Source of the DNA: Paracentrotus lividus
Lineage: Eukaryota > Echinodermata > Echinoidea > Camarodonta > Echinidae
NCBI GenBank assembly: GCA_940671915.1
Contig: CALNVZ010003430.1
Location: forward strand, 18,326,235 to 18,390,234
Reading direction: 5' to 3'
DNA: 64,000 nt
A model generated the notes under the pieces. The model did not search any database. It saw nothing but the letters and a program-made list of their open reading frames with translations, and was not told the origin of the DNA. The number at the start of each line of letters is the position of its first letter. Position 1 is the first letter of the stretch. Shown here piece after piece: positions 35,663 to 48,259 of the stretch. Both the position numbers and the translations under genes were made by a program.

Positions 35663-38600
35663 TCATATCATATTTCCATCTACAGATCTATATCTCAATA
35701 ACTTTAAATTTTTAAAGTTTTTTTTTTCTTTTTCTTTCTTTCTTTTCCTTCTTCTAAATTTACCCAAACTACCTTTAAAGTATGGTTTCGTATTGTGACA
35801 TACATGGGCATGAGCGTCCTTTATTACGTAGAAACCATACGTTCTTGGAGGAAGAACTATAGGTGAACCAACCGATAGAGGGCGTGGTATGATATCAGGA
35901 AAATGAGTGTCGTTCTTCATCTGTAACAGGTGACCGTTTAGAGTGATATCACTGCAGAAAGAGACAAAGAGATCATGACAAAGTTGGAAAAATATTTGCA
36001 TACTTTTTTTCAAAATTTGTGCGGCAGTCACATGTACACAACGCAAGACCAGCACATTGAAATTTGTGAAAATTGCCAACAATGCGCACTCAGAGCGTAT
36101 ACGTAGACAACACATTGAAATACGCAACGAATGCACTGCGTTGGCTAAGCGCGCTCGGCGAATGAGTAACGCACACCCAGCGCATTGGCCTACTGTGCGT
36201 TGGCCATGCGTCGTGCATGTGATTGCGCCATTAAAAGAAGACCGGAATAATGCTGCAGTCACACAGACAATTACGTATAATTACGTTTTAGTTGTTTTAT
36301 CCTTATTTCATCTTCTATTCTATAATTTCTTATATTTTTCTTTGTTTTATTGGATGAACGATATTATCACTATTTCCACTGCTGACTATTAAAGGAAGGC
36401 ATCCGTGGGGATCGGTAGAAGAAAAAAAAAATTTGGACGCAACCTGGACGTAACTCAACGTAAGTGTGTGTGTGTGACTATAGCATTAGATGGCATGTCA
36501 CTCAGGGCCTGTGTTGAAATTTCATTTGGATAATCATTGCATTGATTCCATGAAGGGATGGGGATGGGCAGAGTCATTGGTACTGTAACGTAACCAACCG
36601 TAGCGTAACTAACCACGTTTTTGTTGTTTCTAAATAAAAATATCAAGCTATTCAGGAAATATAGTATATCACACGACTTGTAAACTCCTTAGCAATAACG
36701 CGAATGTCAGTTTTTTTTTTAGTTTAACGTAGTTTGCAGAAAATTTAGTTACAAAGTCTGTCCCCAAAACACCAAGTCCACTTTTGTTAACGTAACTAAC
36801 CAAAGTTTAACATTCCTCATGATTCTGTTTGATGATGTGAAGTAGGTTATGTCTAGAGGTATTAACAATAGGGAAAAAATGATATCAAAGCGTCTTCCTG
36901 TAGAAACCATCCTTAGAGTACAATGTACCATAAAGTGTAACGAAACTAATCATGGAATTGCCCTGGTGTAAAATTTGAGTTAGGTCCTTTAAAGATAATA
37001 ATAAAAACCAGAACAAAATGATGTAAAGACAACTTTTGAGCGATTCAAAGTTGTGTCGTACGGGACATATTGACAACATTTCATAGGTTTTGTTTTGTTT
37101 TTTTTTACATAGAAATAGTCCGACTTGGACTATTGCCCGTTTGGCCCCATCCCACATAATTTAATTCCACTCCGTCTCCAGCCAGCTCATCTAATGGACA
37201 CTTCGCCTAAATACCATCATGTCTAATCCCCATTTCGGTTAATGTCCATTTCGTCTAATGTCGTCTTGGTCTAACACCACTCAGTCAATTCCTATAATTT
37301 TTTATACTGGCAATATAGCCTACCAAATATTAATTTGGGAATTAGACAAAAGTGTTAATAGACAACTGGGTTATTAGACTAATTGGCAATTACACAAAGC
37401 AAGAACTAGACCAAATATGTATCAGGTCAATGGGAAATTAAGACCAACTAGTTTTAGTAGACCAAATGGGTTTAGCCCACATTATGCAAGAAGAGAATTA
37501 CAAATACTGTGTAATCATGGTAACAGAGATGAAAATAGTAGGTCTACCATGTCGTAAGGGACGCAGAAAAAAAGACAGTAAAAACAACAATAAAAAGTAA
37601 CAAAAAACATGGAGTCGACCTATTACATACAAAGTGAATATATTATTATTATTATTGTCAAAATGCATTTTTAATCTTTTATTATCATTATTATTATTAT
37701 TATTATTATTATTGTTGTTGTTGTTGTTAACATTATTTTGTGATTATTGTTACAATGTCCTTAATGACCTTTACAATTTGATTGTTTTTTTTTTTATTGA
37801 ATAAAACACATAATTTAAAAAATAATAATAATAATTGCTTACTCGGAAACCAAGCTCCCTCTATAAGGTTCTAGGAGGTACTCATCAATGTTCTTATCCG
37901 CTAGATGTCCAGTCAACTTCAAAGATACCTTGGTGTCATTGTGTAGATTCAATGCCATTAAAGTCACAGATCCAGCTCCGTACAATGAGCTACAAACATA
38001 CAAGGACATGGAAAGAAATGATAAAAATAGTTATGCTAACCAAGACAAGTTCCCTGTAACACAAAGACTTACGATCGATAAAGAGTTATGATCATTTTTT
38101 CTCTGTAGCCTCATATCTAACGGAGGTACAGTCATAGATTAAGATTAGGACATGATTAAGATTAGGGTTAGGATTAAGATCATCAACTTTGGAGAACCCT
38201 TTCCATGTTGAGGCTACCGAGAAAAAAGAAATCAATCGGATCTTTTTAACGATCGTAAGTCTTTGTGTTATAGAGCAAAGAAAAATGAGTTTTATTCCGA
38301 AAGATATTAAATTCATAACTTTGACTAAGGTTTATTTCTAAAACGTAAATATAGGCCTATGCACCGGGCATAATTTAGGGGTAAAAATGCACAATGTTAC
38401 ATAAAATCTTTACAGGGAAATATATTTTTGGGTGTTTGAATTATTTTATTCCAAAAGGGACTATATCCACTGACTAAAATTTGCATTTCTCATTGGAAAT
38501 TAGTTCTTGTAAAAATATAAAAGATGCATAAATAATAGATTTGATCGTGATTAAAAAAAAAATTAATGCTTGTTTGAACCAACTAAAACTTATCATCGAT

Positions 38601-41600
38601 GAGGGGGAATTGATTTCGTTCAACTTGTCTACTCGATCAGTATACCCTATGTAACTACTGATATGGCTCCATGAGTCAGAAATTGATTTATAAGAGTTAT
38701 TGTCTACGAAGACTGACTGACCATGCTGACTACACCCCTCCTATCCCCGAAAACGTCAGCATACTTACGATATTCGTGTACAGTGAGCAAACACATGCAC
38801 GTATGATATATTCTTTTCGTTACTAGCCATATCCTCCTCGACAGTATATGATACGGATAGGACGTGAGTGCCAAGAAGACGCTTGTGCATAAACAACGGC
38901 CAATACAACTGAAGAAAAAACAAACAAACAAACAAAACAAATGAATATTAACATGTAATTAAAACATACGCTCGATGTTAACAGGGTTCAGATGAAATTC
39001 GCAAACGGGAATTCTAGAAAAAAGGGTAGAATAATTTGTTTAAAGTTACGAACGACGTAAAATAAAAAGCACCAAGTGGAATGCTTAAACCTCTTTTTTA
39101 GTTTTAGGAAGAATTTCGGCATCACATTTTGCTTTCCATATTTCAAGTTTTTTGTAGCTTACTAACAACGACTTCGTGAACCCCCCCCCCGCCCTCCAGC
39201 CCCCCCCCCCACTCAGGGGGTCAAGCATACAAGTATCCTGTCCGGATACCCCCTTTGGTAGGGAAACCGTGTCAAATTACCCCTATTACAGGCTTTAGGA
39301 AGGGAAGCTGCATATAAGGAGCCAGCAAAATAGGCTTTGGACCACATTCGGTAGCGCCACCCTATTTCACGATTTCCTAAACAAATTGAAAACCACCCTC
39401 ATAATTAAAAAAAAAATGACGGGGAGAAGCTAAAAGATCCCATTTGAATGATTTCTCGGGGATTTCCCCCTACCTGACCCCCAAATTATACCCCTTTCCG
39501 GAGAATCGGGAATGAGCATACATGTATGGTTGACTGAGGGGGGGGGGGGGAGGGAGGTGAACAGCATCAGCATTACCCCAATGAACCATCAGCAGCACCT
39601 CTCTTGTGTGATACCATACCGCTTTAGGAGACACTTTGCCCATGTGTCTCACTAGACTATAAGAACCACCAGAGAAAAAGCTCCAATAGACGAAAATAGA
39701 AACGCCCATCTCGGCTGCCACCCCCAGGTTGTGTAGTATCCTAAAAGAAAATATTAAAGGGATAGTTCACCCTGGAATTAAATTGGTTTTACAAAGAAAC
39801 TGTACATAAAGTATAGGAAAGATGATACGAATACGATAAATAAGGGATATGGAGGAATGGATTTGATTCAACACAGTTCAGAAAAAAATAAGAGAGACTG
39901 GAAGGGTTTTGAATTTATTTCAATTTCTTTCTCATTCATGTTACATTTTTAAAAAGTCAATGCGAATGACACATCATATCAAGTCTATTGTCAACAGAGA
40001 GATCACAATAAAGTGAAAAACAGCACAAAGCATGATAAAATTAATATAATTATCAGAACTAGATTTGATTTGACTTTTTTTCCAGTCAGAAATTATTTTC
40101 CGATAAAAAAATTTAATTAATAGCATGATAGAAAACATCTCAAAATTAAATGGTGTTGTTGGATATTAATTAGTTGAGTTGATAAAGAGGGTATATCACT
40201 AATCGGCGAACACAGGCGAACCGAAGCGAATTTGCACAATGTCATTAAATAGAGAGAGTCTAGCATATAATCAATTTAAGTTAATGTATCAATACGTACT
40301 ATTATCTTCTGAAACGTGCTTACCTTACAAAACAATACAAAGGAAAATGCGCTGTGTAGTATACCTACACTCTAAAAACACAGAGGGTGAAATTGCCGGA
40401 AAAGGGTGGGAAAGTGCCCCCCCCCCCTTTTTTTTAAACGTTGTCACTCCTCGGCCCCTTTAAACGGTGATTTACCCTTTCCCCCTGATATTTTTTGTAG
40501 GCCTATTGTTTGTGTTGGCTAGTTTCTATATATGAAGAGTTTCGTTCCAAAAGGGAATAAATCCACTTTTGATGAAAATTGAATTATTGGTATTAGGTCA
40601 TTGTTCAGATACGTTGATTGCAACTTAAGAAAATGCATTTTTTTAGTTTCCCTTTTCCTTTTCCTGGTCAAAAACTGGTGATTAAATGCCATTTTCTCTG
40701 AAGTTATAAAAGTGGATTTAGTCCCGTTTGAAATGAAAATCTTATTATGGTGTTGAATACGAATTCGCTTCCATTCGCCTTCATTCGCCGGCGAATAAGA
40801 TAACCACGAAGATAAAAGAGACCACTTACAAGAAGCCCCCTACGTATCGGTTGGAGACAGCATGCAATCCACCCCCAGTCACTGACGACGTCTCACCGAG
40901 CCATTTCACCCGGGACCCTATCGGCATGCTCTCCTTTATCACTTGCCTAAATCTTTGGAGCTCGTACCGTGTTCGTATCAGTACGTCTGGGTCGGTAAAA
41001 TTGTCTATGGAATTGGAGACGTCATTTTTTATGTTGTAGAAATGTACGTTGGTCGCATTAATTGTATTACCTGCCTTTTGTAGAAAGCTGCCAGAAGAAT
41101 AACACAAAATAATAGTGATAGAAATAAAATTAAAATAAATTAAACATTGTATCTAAAATTAATAAAGTTTTAATTTTCCAATCATTTAAAATTGTTTTTA
41201 TTCTTTAGAGATGGTGAAAAAAATAGAATTGGTTGGAATTCAATGCATTACAACTGTCTCCGATTGCCTTTTTAATTCAGTAAGTGTATATGCACTTGCA
41301 TAGGTGCCAAAGTTAAATAAAGAGAATTGAGTAAGATATAATATGGCGGAAAGCTTGCCAAAATCTCGACTTATTTCTGCTCATCTATCTTCAGCCCGCG
41401 TTAAAAAAAAAAAGAGTCATTAAACTACACCTTCGTTAAATCATATCGATGTATATATAATTGAAAGGAATAAGAATAAACGAAAATGTGCGTAAATGAC
41501 TTCATCATTTAAAGACTTGTGTGGCAACTGCTTTAAAAAAAATATCTGCATAGGGCCTAATATTCAAACACGGGACAGAGCCTTAAACCTTGCTTGGAAT

Positions 41601-44600
41601 AGAGATTTTCCATAGGAAGACAGAGACATACGAGTTTTATGGCCCGGTATAAAATGCATTTCTTCATTCTTTACTAGCAAATATATCAAGGTAAATAAAA
41701 TGAATAGGCATAATTATGTTGTATAAGTCAGAATATATATAAGTGAAACACAATTATTTATAGTCAAATACAAACATTATTGACAACTCTTTGTCATTTT
41801 TAACCGAAAGAATTAATGAGAGTAAAGAAACTGAACGCCTTAATAGAGTTTTCATTTTAAAACACGTTTATTGAATTCCATCACGAATTCATGGCAATTA
41901 TTTAAGGAACATTATGAAACAACTGAAAATTGCGTTAATTATCATTAAATTCCCCGCTATCGTTATAACCAAAGACGCAAAACAAACGGTAAATTGCCAT
42001 TATTTTGGTCGAAAGTCCACTTTGATTAATGTCCATTTGGTCTCATCCCACATGGTCTAATTCTATTTTGTCTGTAACCAGTTCGTCTAATCACCTTTTG
42101 GTCTAAGTAGCACTTCGCCTTTTTACCATTTCGTCTATCACCACTGGGTCAATTCCAGTAACAAACCAATAATAGACAAAATATCCATTTTGGCATTAGA
42201 CGAAAATGCAATTAGACCATTTGGCTATTAGACGAATTGGTCATTAGACCAAGTGAGTATTAGACGAAGTATATATTAGATCAATCGAAAATTAGACCAA
42301 ATTGTTAGTAGACGAAATGAGTTTAGCCTATGTGGTATTAGACAAACGGAGAATAAACCAAACAAACTTTTTAAGATAACTGTAGGCGTCGTTGATTAAT
42401 GAGTCGCTGTTGTGGTTTAAAGGAAGATGATCAAAATCTGGTCCGTTCAGCTCATTGCTATACCTGTATCTTTCCTCTGATAATATACGCCTAAGCGTGA
42501 TAAAATCCTTCGCTAACTGCTCAGCTGATATCGTCATGTTGTAATTTTTCTTAAAGTTCAGCGGTTCTATGGATAGAAATTCCACAACATGATATTTGAT
42601 TGTTTTTGTTTTTTTTCTAAATTTTTATCATGGTTGTTCTTACTTTTTTAATATACCATCAATACCATTACCATGTGAAGAAGTGTCGTAATATAGTAGT
42701 CGTATCACTTGACGTGACTGGGGATTCAAAGGTCGTGATTTCGATTCCCGACACCGGCACTATATCCTGGGGCAAGGCATTTTGTCTACATTTACTCCAC
42801 TCCACCCAGGTGTAAATGGGTAGGCCTACTCGGAGGATAAATCCCATACAGCGTCTATAGAATATATGGCAGCTGGAATTTGATCCAATGAACGTGACAA
42901 TTACATATTCAAATTTTACGCATACTTTTCAACAAAGGTTGTTCTTGACAACCTGAAAGCTTGCCTGATATAGCAACAACTAATGTATGCAAACTGGATT
43001 CCATGTATTGTAGTTCATTCTTTTATTACAGGTTGTTTGAATACCTGTCGCCAGGAAAAAGTATGCATAAAATTTGAATATGTTACAAACTGGTCTATTA
43101 TGTACAAATGTATATTGTAAAGCGCTTTGATCCTTATCCTACAGTCACACAGACACTTACGTTTATTTACGTTTTTGTTGTTTTATCCTTATTTCATCTT
43201 CTATTATATAATTTCTGATGTATTTCTTTGTCGGATGAAAGAAATTATCACTAATTCCACTTCTGACTATGACGGGAAAGCATCCGTGGGGATCCGCAGA
43301 AAAAGGGGGAAAAAATTGGACGCAGAGCCGGACGTAACTCAACGTAAATGTCCGTGTGACTGTAGTATTATGGGAAAGCGCATTATAAATATTATTAGTA
43401 TATTTTTACTAGTATTGTAACTATATCTCAGTGGTTTTCAATCATTATTGTAATCAATCCATGAAAGGCTCGTCTTACCGTTTCCCAACTGCCAGATAAC
43501 ACGGTAGCCGAGATCAGCGTTGAAGTCGAGGAGTTCCTTGGCGTTGGTCGGGTCCCAATCAAGGCCTTTCCTGAGGACCAGATTCAAGGTAAAGGCGAGG
43601 TCTACTCCGCACTTGGTGGTGAATTCATTCAGACTCTTCCAATGTTCATCTGTAATGGAATGTGCGACAGAAGGTGTGTATATCAGTGGTGGATCCAGAC
43701 GAGTGGGGGGGGGGGGGGCACAACAGTCGTGCGCCCCCTATTTTAAAAAAAGTAATAATAATAATAAATAATAATTTTTAAAAAATTGCGAAAGGCTCAG
43801 AGCTTTCGCGCTCAACGAGAGAGGCGCTAAAGCCCGCCTCACAGTGTGCGATTTGTTGCGATACGATTTTTGAGAAAACTGTTATATTATTTGATATAGA
43901 CATTCAAACAAGGAAATTAATGCTGTCCAAAGTTTTTGGTATTTATGTGAATAATAAAATTGTATTTCGCGGCGACTGCGAACTCCCTTCTCTGTACAAA
44001 ATCAAATTGTTTCCATATCGAAGTGACGTCACAGCGATCTTCCGATTTTAAACTAATTTAACATTTACTCCCAATTAACGGCTCGCATTGGAACAAAATT
44101 TCGCTTACATTGTTCCTATACATTTTCTGCATCTCATAAGATAATCTTGCATGTTGGAAAATGTCACATTTAAGGAAAATTGCCATTTGTTCCGAAAATC
44201 GCATCGCAGCAAATCGCACAGTCTGCGTTGTGTATACAGGTAATGTAATTCCTATTGGATTTACGTGTGTGGTGGCAGTTGAAGTAAAATGAACGTGTCC
44301 CTTCGTTAATGAGAAAAAGTTCGTTTATATTTCAGCCATTTCTGGATCAAATTTGCTCAAATAATACGGTTGTTATAATATTTAGGGCCTTCACACACTA
44401 GATATATAAAGAAATAAAACAAAAAGAGATAAATTATTACCTTAACTGAAACTCAAAAAACAGAAGGCACTTGATAACATGAACATTTATAACGATCATC
44501 AAACATTCATAACACGGTGAATATATCTAAATTGAGTAATGAACTCAATCCTATATAATATCTAAAGCGACATCTCTCCCCACACTAATTTATTCATAAA

Positions 44601-45040
44601 TATTATATAGATCCTATTATTATAACTATCATAATTAGTGTATTAATAAGTATCCTACCCGTGAGATAGAAATTGACAGGCCTCCATGGGTCAGAAATTG
44701 ATTTATAAGAGTTATTGGCTACGAAGAGTGTCTCGTCGCCTGGTCGTCCACCCACTCGGAATACAGCAGGAGATAGGCCCTTGAGCAATGTCTGGAGTAT
44801 AAGCGACCTGTATTCAATTCAATTCAATTTATTTAAATTTCATTCATGAAACAGAACGTGCAAATAGAAGAATACATAATAAATAACATAGTAATGAAAT
44901 ACACAGAAATGCAAATGATATTAAGGACTCTGCAAAAGACCAAAATGGTCCTGTCCAGGCAGAGCCCAATACCATCATGGCATTACATACATCGAAATTA
45001 GCTAAAATTATAAGAACATACAAGATAAAAAGTATACAGA

Positions 45041-45074
<34 letters not shown>

Positions 45075-46117
45075 CTGGGTAACTGGAAGACAGAGTGACA
45101 ATATTTAAACACACTTTAAGAAATATTATGATATGACGATAATGGTCTTTTAAAGCTTACATTTGACAGAATACAGTGAAGACCATTTTTTTTTTATTTC
45201 ACGAGGCACTGAGTGCCAAACATCAGGCCCTCTATATCTAATATATTTATAGGCAAGGACTGTTTTGGGATTACTGAGGTGAAAATGATACAGGAGAAAC
45301 TCTAATATAACGACATTCCTGATATAACACATTACATATCTATTAACTTTGTGTATATGTTTTTAACTAAAATTTATCTGTCACAATTGATTGATTAATT
45401 AATTCATTTATTACTTATTTTAATCATAATTGAATAACTTACTCCGGATCAAACCAAGTTCCATAAGTAAGTTCTTTTGTGCCGATTCCGGTGGAGAGAA
45501 AGCGACGATCGACCACAAATTTGGCTTCTTGTGAATCGATTGAAACAGAGTACGTTCGCATTGCGTTTGACTTTGGTTGTATACTGTTCGAACAAAACGG
45601 AGAGAAGGAAGAAAATGTGATATATTTGTTTTTAGTGTAAATTGATGCATAAAAGATACTAGAATATGTTTGCTAGGGGTAGGTTAAAGACATTTTATGG
45701 AATGAAGAATGAAAAAGACAATACATCAATGAAAAACTTATTACAAACTAATGAATAAAAATATTAAATTTTCAGGTTTTGAGATTCTTGAGACTCCTTG
45801 GAGACGTCTCCAAGCGAGTTTCAAAACCGTCACCAAACCGTCTAAAAGTAGTCCCAAATCCGTCTCAAATCCGTCTCCACGAAGTAAGATACAACCAATT
45901 GCCCAATAAAGGTCTCGGAACAAATGTGTCATCGATGATATTATGCTCACCGTCTTTGTTGGTAAGATGTAATCCTTCGACCTGTCATTCTGTTGTAGAG
46001 TTGTTGGAAGTTCACTTCATCATCAATGCTAGTCACCAATCCCTGGCCGCTGCATATTAACCCCAATCCAATATATCCAAGACATAGAATGCGCGTCAGC
46101 ATCAGAACAAGTTTCAT
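35663..46117 (-). CDS. HPSE: Heparanase-like endo-beta-glucuronidase (GH79), 10 exons
   Basis: Probable secreted or lysosomal glycoside hydrolase family 79 enzyme, which would cut heparan sulfate or a related glucuronide chain. Exons: 45951-46117, 45443-45583, 44659-44807, 43479-43649, 42368-42566, 40830-41087, 39620-39740, 38769-38908, 37843-37989, 35663-35951. They total 1782 bp and encode 593 residues. A signal peptide covers about residues 1-24 (start ATG 46115-46117; the upstream in-frame start is TTG). The motif LLKGLSPAVFRVGG precedes the proton-donor motif GNEP (Glu210). The nucleophile motif is WLGETSS (Glu341). The C-terminal beta domain (YWPLF, LMALNLHN, GFYVIKDAHAHVC) follows. Junctions are GT-AG; the exon 5 donor (GTTTGT) is weak but its use restores the heparanase alignment. 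There is no room for the long excised linker of vertebrate heparanase. The C-terminus carries a basic tail (about 44 residues). A hyaluronan-specific glucuronidase, as in leeches, is an alternative substrate class. Confidence 0.94.
36018..36236. mobile_element. MITE, GCGGCAGTCACATG ends
   Basis: Left GCGGCAGTCACATGTAC and right CGTGCATGTGATTGCGCC are imperfect inverted repeats around a GC-rich interior. It lies in the last heparanase intron. Confidence 0.65.
36252..36478. mobile_element. MITE, CAGTCACACAGACA family, copy 1
   Basis: Left GCAGTCACACAGACAATTACG and right CAACGTAAGTGTGTGTGTG are inverted repeats. The interior includes GTTGTTTTATCCTTATTTCA and GCATCCGTGGGGATC. The second copy is at 43140-43371; both lie in heparanase introns. 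Confidence 0.75.
37130..37480. repeat. GTCTAAT foldback repeat, copy 1
   Basis: Degenerate units of about 16 bp of the form CCATTTCGTCTAATGT run in one direction, then in reverse complement (ATTAGAC...). Related arrays lie at 42000-42355 and 50220-50400. Confidence 0.65.
37670..37730. repeat. ATT/TTG trinucleotide microsatellite
   Basis: (ATT)n followed by (GTT)n, about 60 bp, in a heparanase intron. Confidence 0.85.
38053..38276. mobile_element. MITE with TAACACAAAGACTTACGATCG ends
   Basis: Left TAACACAAAGACTTACGATC and right GATCGTAAGTCTTTGTGTTA are near-perfect inverted repeats over about 21 bp, with no coding interior. It lies in the heparanase intron between exons 8 and 9. Confidence 0.8.
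38665..38717 (-). pseudogene. Stray copy of part of heparanase exon 3
   Basis: About 50 bp containing GTCAGAAATTGATTTATAAG and AGTTATTGTCTACGAAGA closely match heparanase exon 3 at 44679-44732 (GTCAGAAATTGATTTATAAG, AGTTATTGGCTACGAAGA). The orientation is the same. It sits about 50 bp downstream of exon 8, in the intron. Confidence 0.7.
42000..42355. repeat. GTCTAAT foldback repeat, copy 2
   Basis: The first half has GGTCTAATT / CGTCTAATC phrases; the second half has ATTAGACGAAATG / ATTAGACCAAG phrases. Together they can fold into a long imperfect hairpin. It abuts the donor of heparanase exon 42368-42566. Confidence 0.7.
42680..43140 (+). mobile_element. tRNA-derived SINE, split by a MITE
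   Basis: A B-box-like GATTTCGATTCCC is followed by a conserved body (GGGGCAAGGCATTTTGTC, CTCCACTCCACCCAGGTGTA, AATGGGTAGGCCTACTCGG). The 3' end resumes at about 43085 with TGTAAAGCGCTTTGATCC after a 179-bp insertion (42904-43082). It lies in a heparanase intron. Confidence 0.75.
42904..43082. mobile_element. 179-bp MITE inserted in the SINE
   Basis: Ends CATATTCAAATTTTACGCAT and ATGCATAAAATTTGAATATG are inverted repeats, flanked by TTA on both sides. There is no coding interior. Confidence 0.8.
43140..43371. mobile_element. MITE, CAGTCACACAGACA family, copy 2
   Basis: Left ACAGTCACACAGACACTTACG and right CGTAAATGTCCGTGTGACTGT are inverted repeats; the interior matches copy 1 at 36252-36478 (GTTGTTTTATCCTTATTTCA, GCATCCGTGGGGATC). 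Confidence 0.8.
43684..43745. mobile_element. Truncated CAGTGGCGGATCC-family MITE
   Basis: Begins CAGTGGTGGATCCAGACG, followed by a G run and GCGCCCCCTATTTT, then breaks off into an AAT-rich stretch. The right end is missing. Confidence 0.6.
43845..44235. mobile_element. Inverted-repeat element, GTGCGATTTGTTGCGATACG ends
   Basis: Left CACAGTGTGCGATTTGTTGC and right GCAGCAAATCGCACAGTCTG are inverted repeats about 390 bp apart. There is no coding interior. It lies in a heparanase intron. Confidence 0.75.
44812..45330 (-). pseudogene. LINE 3' remnant, minus strand
   Basis: The minus-strand frame at about 45170-45290 reads NPKTVLAYKYIRYRGPDVWH then SVPREIKKKWSSLYSVKCKL. This is the usual C-terminal end of L2/CR1-type reverse-transcriptase ORFs (IRYRGPxxWNSLPxxIK). 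A 3' UTR follows and ends in an (AATTC)n tail at 44812-44830. A run of about 28 C bases interrupts it. It lies in a heparanase intron. Confidence 0.75.
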
Positions 46118-48259
46118 TGCTGTTCCTGGTATTGAATAGCTCGGCAGAAGTATTAACAAGCAAATTCGTAGAATGATCTAACCCATGAGCATTTTTCTCA
46201 AATGACCTTTCCTTTTTCTCATTGGCATAAGCACGTAAATTTATATCTAATCTAAAATGAAGATTACGCAAGCTTGCCCGACATATCAATTTGCGTATTT
46301 CAAAATTATAGAACAGCATAGACCAGGTTACTGAGTAGTACGGGGAAAGCCTCTATTTCATTGCCCACTCACAGAAATTCAAACGGCGCGCTCTCGGCTC
46401 AAACTGGTCTACCAAAAACAAACATGACAAATAAATAAAACTTGCTCTTATAAATACTTCTTCTCCTTCTCCCCCTTCTTCTTATTTTTAGTCTAGTAAA
46501 GTTGATCACCAATGGAGAACCTCATAGTAGATTTGTGATCCGATTTGTCAAGCTGATATTAAAAAAAATCATGTAGCTCTGGAAGGTTCTGACCTATTAT
46601 TTCAGTATTTTATCTGACGTCTTAGAAGCCATAAAGAAGTTGATACGGAATTCAATAACTATTACGTAACTAAAAGCATCACGCATTATCCGATTTGCGT
46701 AATCACACCCTATTTTGTAGTTTGGTAAAGCTTTGAATTTCCGATATGAATACAAACTCTGTCATCCGGAAACTTTGAGGTCATTTTACACGTCAATGGT
46801 TTTATTACGTGGATTTATTCAAACAAAAGGGCAGGATTTGAAAAAGCCTGTAGAGAGAAGCCTATTGGTCTGCATCACTAGTTTGATAATCTTTTCAGAT
46901 GTGAGAAATAGGATTTGGTCGTTGATATTGGATAGAAGAGTTACTTCAGAATACGACATTTACCCACAAAAATAAAAAGACCTTTTATGGGGTTTAAATT
47001 ATGTGAATTTACCTATTACCAAGCGTAAAGTGGATACAGACCAGCTACATACATGCATATTGTAAATACCGTCAGACATACCTTAACCCTATCAAGACCA
47101 AGGGGGGGGGGGAGCACAATAATTCAATTCAATTCAATTCAGTTCAATGTGCCACACCCAAACTTTTATATAAACGATTATTATCCACCAAATTTGTCCT
47201 TTTGGTGAATTTTCCTAAAATTCAACCAAGAAACATATTTTGTGGGGGTAGGGTATTCGCTGTTATTTTCGCGCGATTAATTTTTCGGGCTTAGAGGCCG
47301 CAAAACATATTTGCGGGTTTTTAAATTCGCGCTGGATTTATGTACGAACGCAATTAACCCCATTCAAAGCATGCATAAGAAATCATGCTCAGATATTCGC
47401 GTGTTTTTAAATTCGCGCCGAACGATCTTTGCGCGAAATCCGCGAAAATAAATGTACCGCGAATATTTCCACGTTTACAGTATTCCGTATTGCCATGTCA
47501 ACCACAAATGTAACTCCAATTTATTTAGGATCAGTGTCTGTATCCTACACAGTAATAAGGGCGGTATCTCACTTCGCGGAAACTACTCTGAAACAAATTT
47601 GAGAGGATTTGTCAGCATAGCTCAGTCTCCTCAGTTTCCACAGTTTCCTAAATTTCCTAAGTTTCGGAGACGTTTCTCATACGTTTATACGTGGAGCAAA
47701 CGATTCCGTCGCGGAGACGTGAGATACCACCATATGCAATATTATAGGGTTGTTATCAGTAGGGCTTCTTTCTTAAAATTGAATTGAAATAACATTCCAA
47801 ACTGAATGCCATTATTCTTCTTTTGAATTTCTTTTTACATTTCATTCGAAAAATAGCGCCAAAACAATAGATATAATTATGAATATAGAAATACCTTTTT
47901 TTTTTACATTTCTAATTTGTCAAATTAGTCTATCTCTTGAAATTCACCGAATATGATTACTGCTGATTATGACGTCAGTTTGCATACATAAAAAGTGCAA
48001 ATTAACATATAAAATCATTAAATTTTTATTCATTCAAAGCGCAAACTTGTGGTGACATTATTCTTATTTAAGTGCATAAAGCGCCCCCATCTGGCAAACC
48101 TTGAACATTTTTAATAGCTGAATGAACAATGAATGAGCCACGGCTGGTACGGGGGAGCTTCCAACAAAGATCATGACTATAATATTATTGTAAAGAATTT
48201 AACGATAGAGGGCAATAGAACAAATTAACCGACACGGATTTTATTTTTATTTTTTTTTC

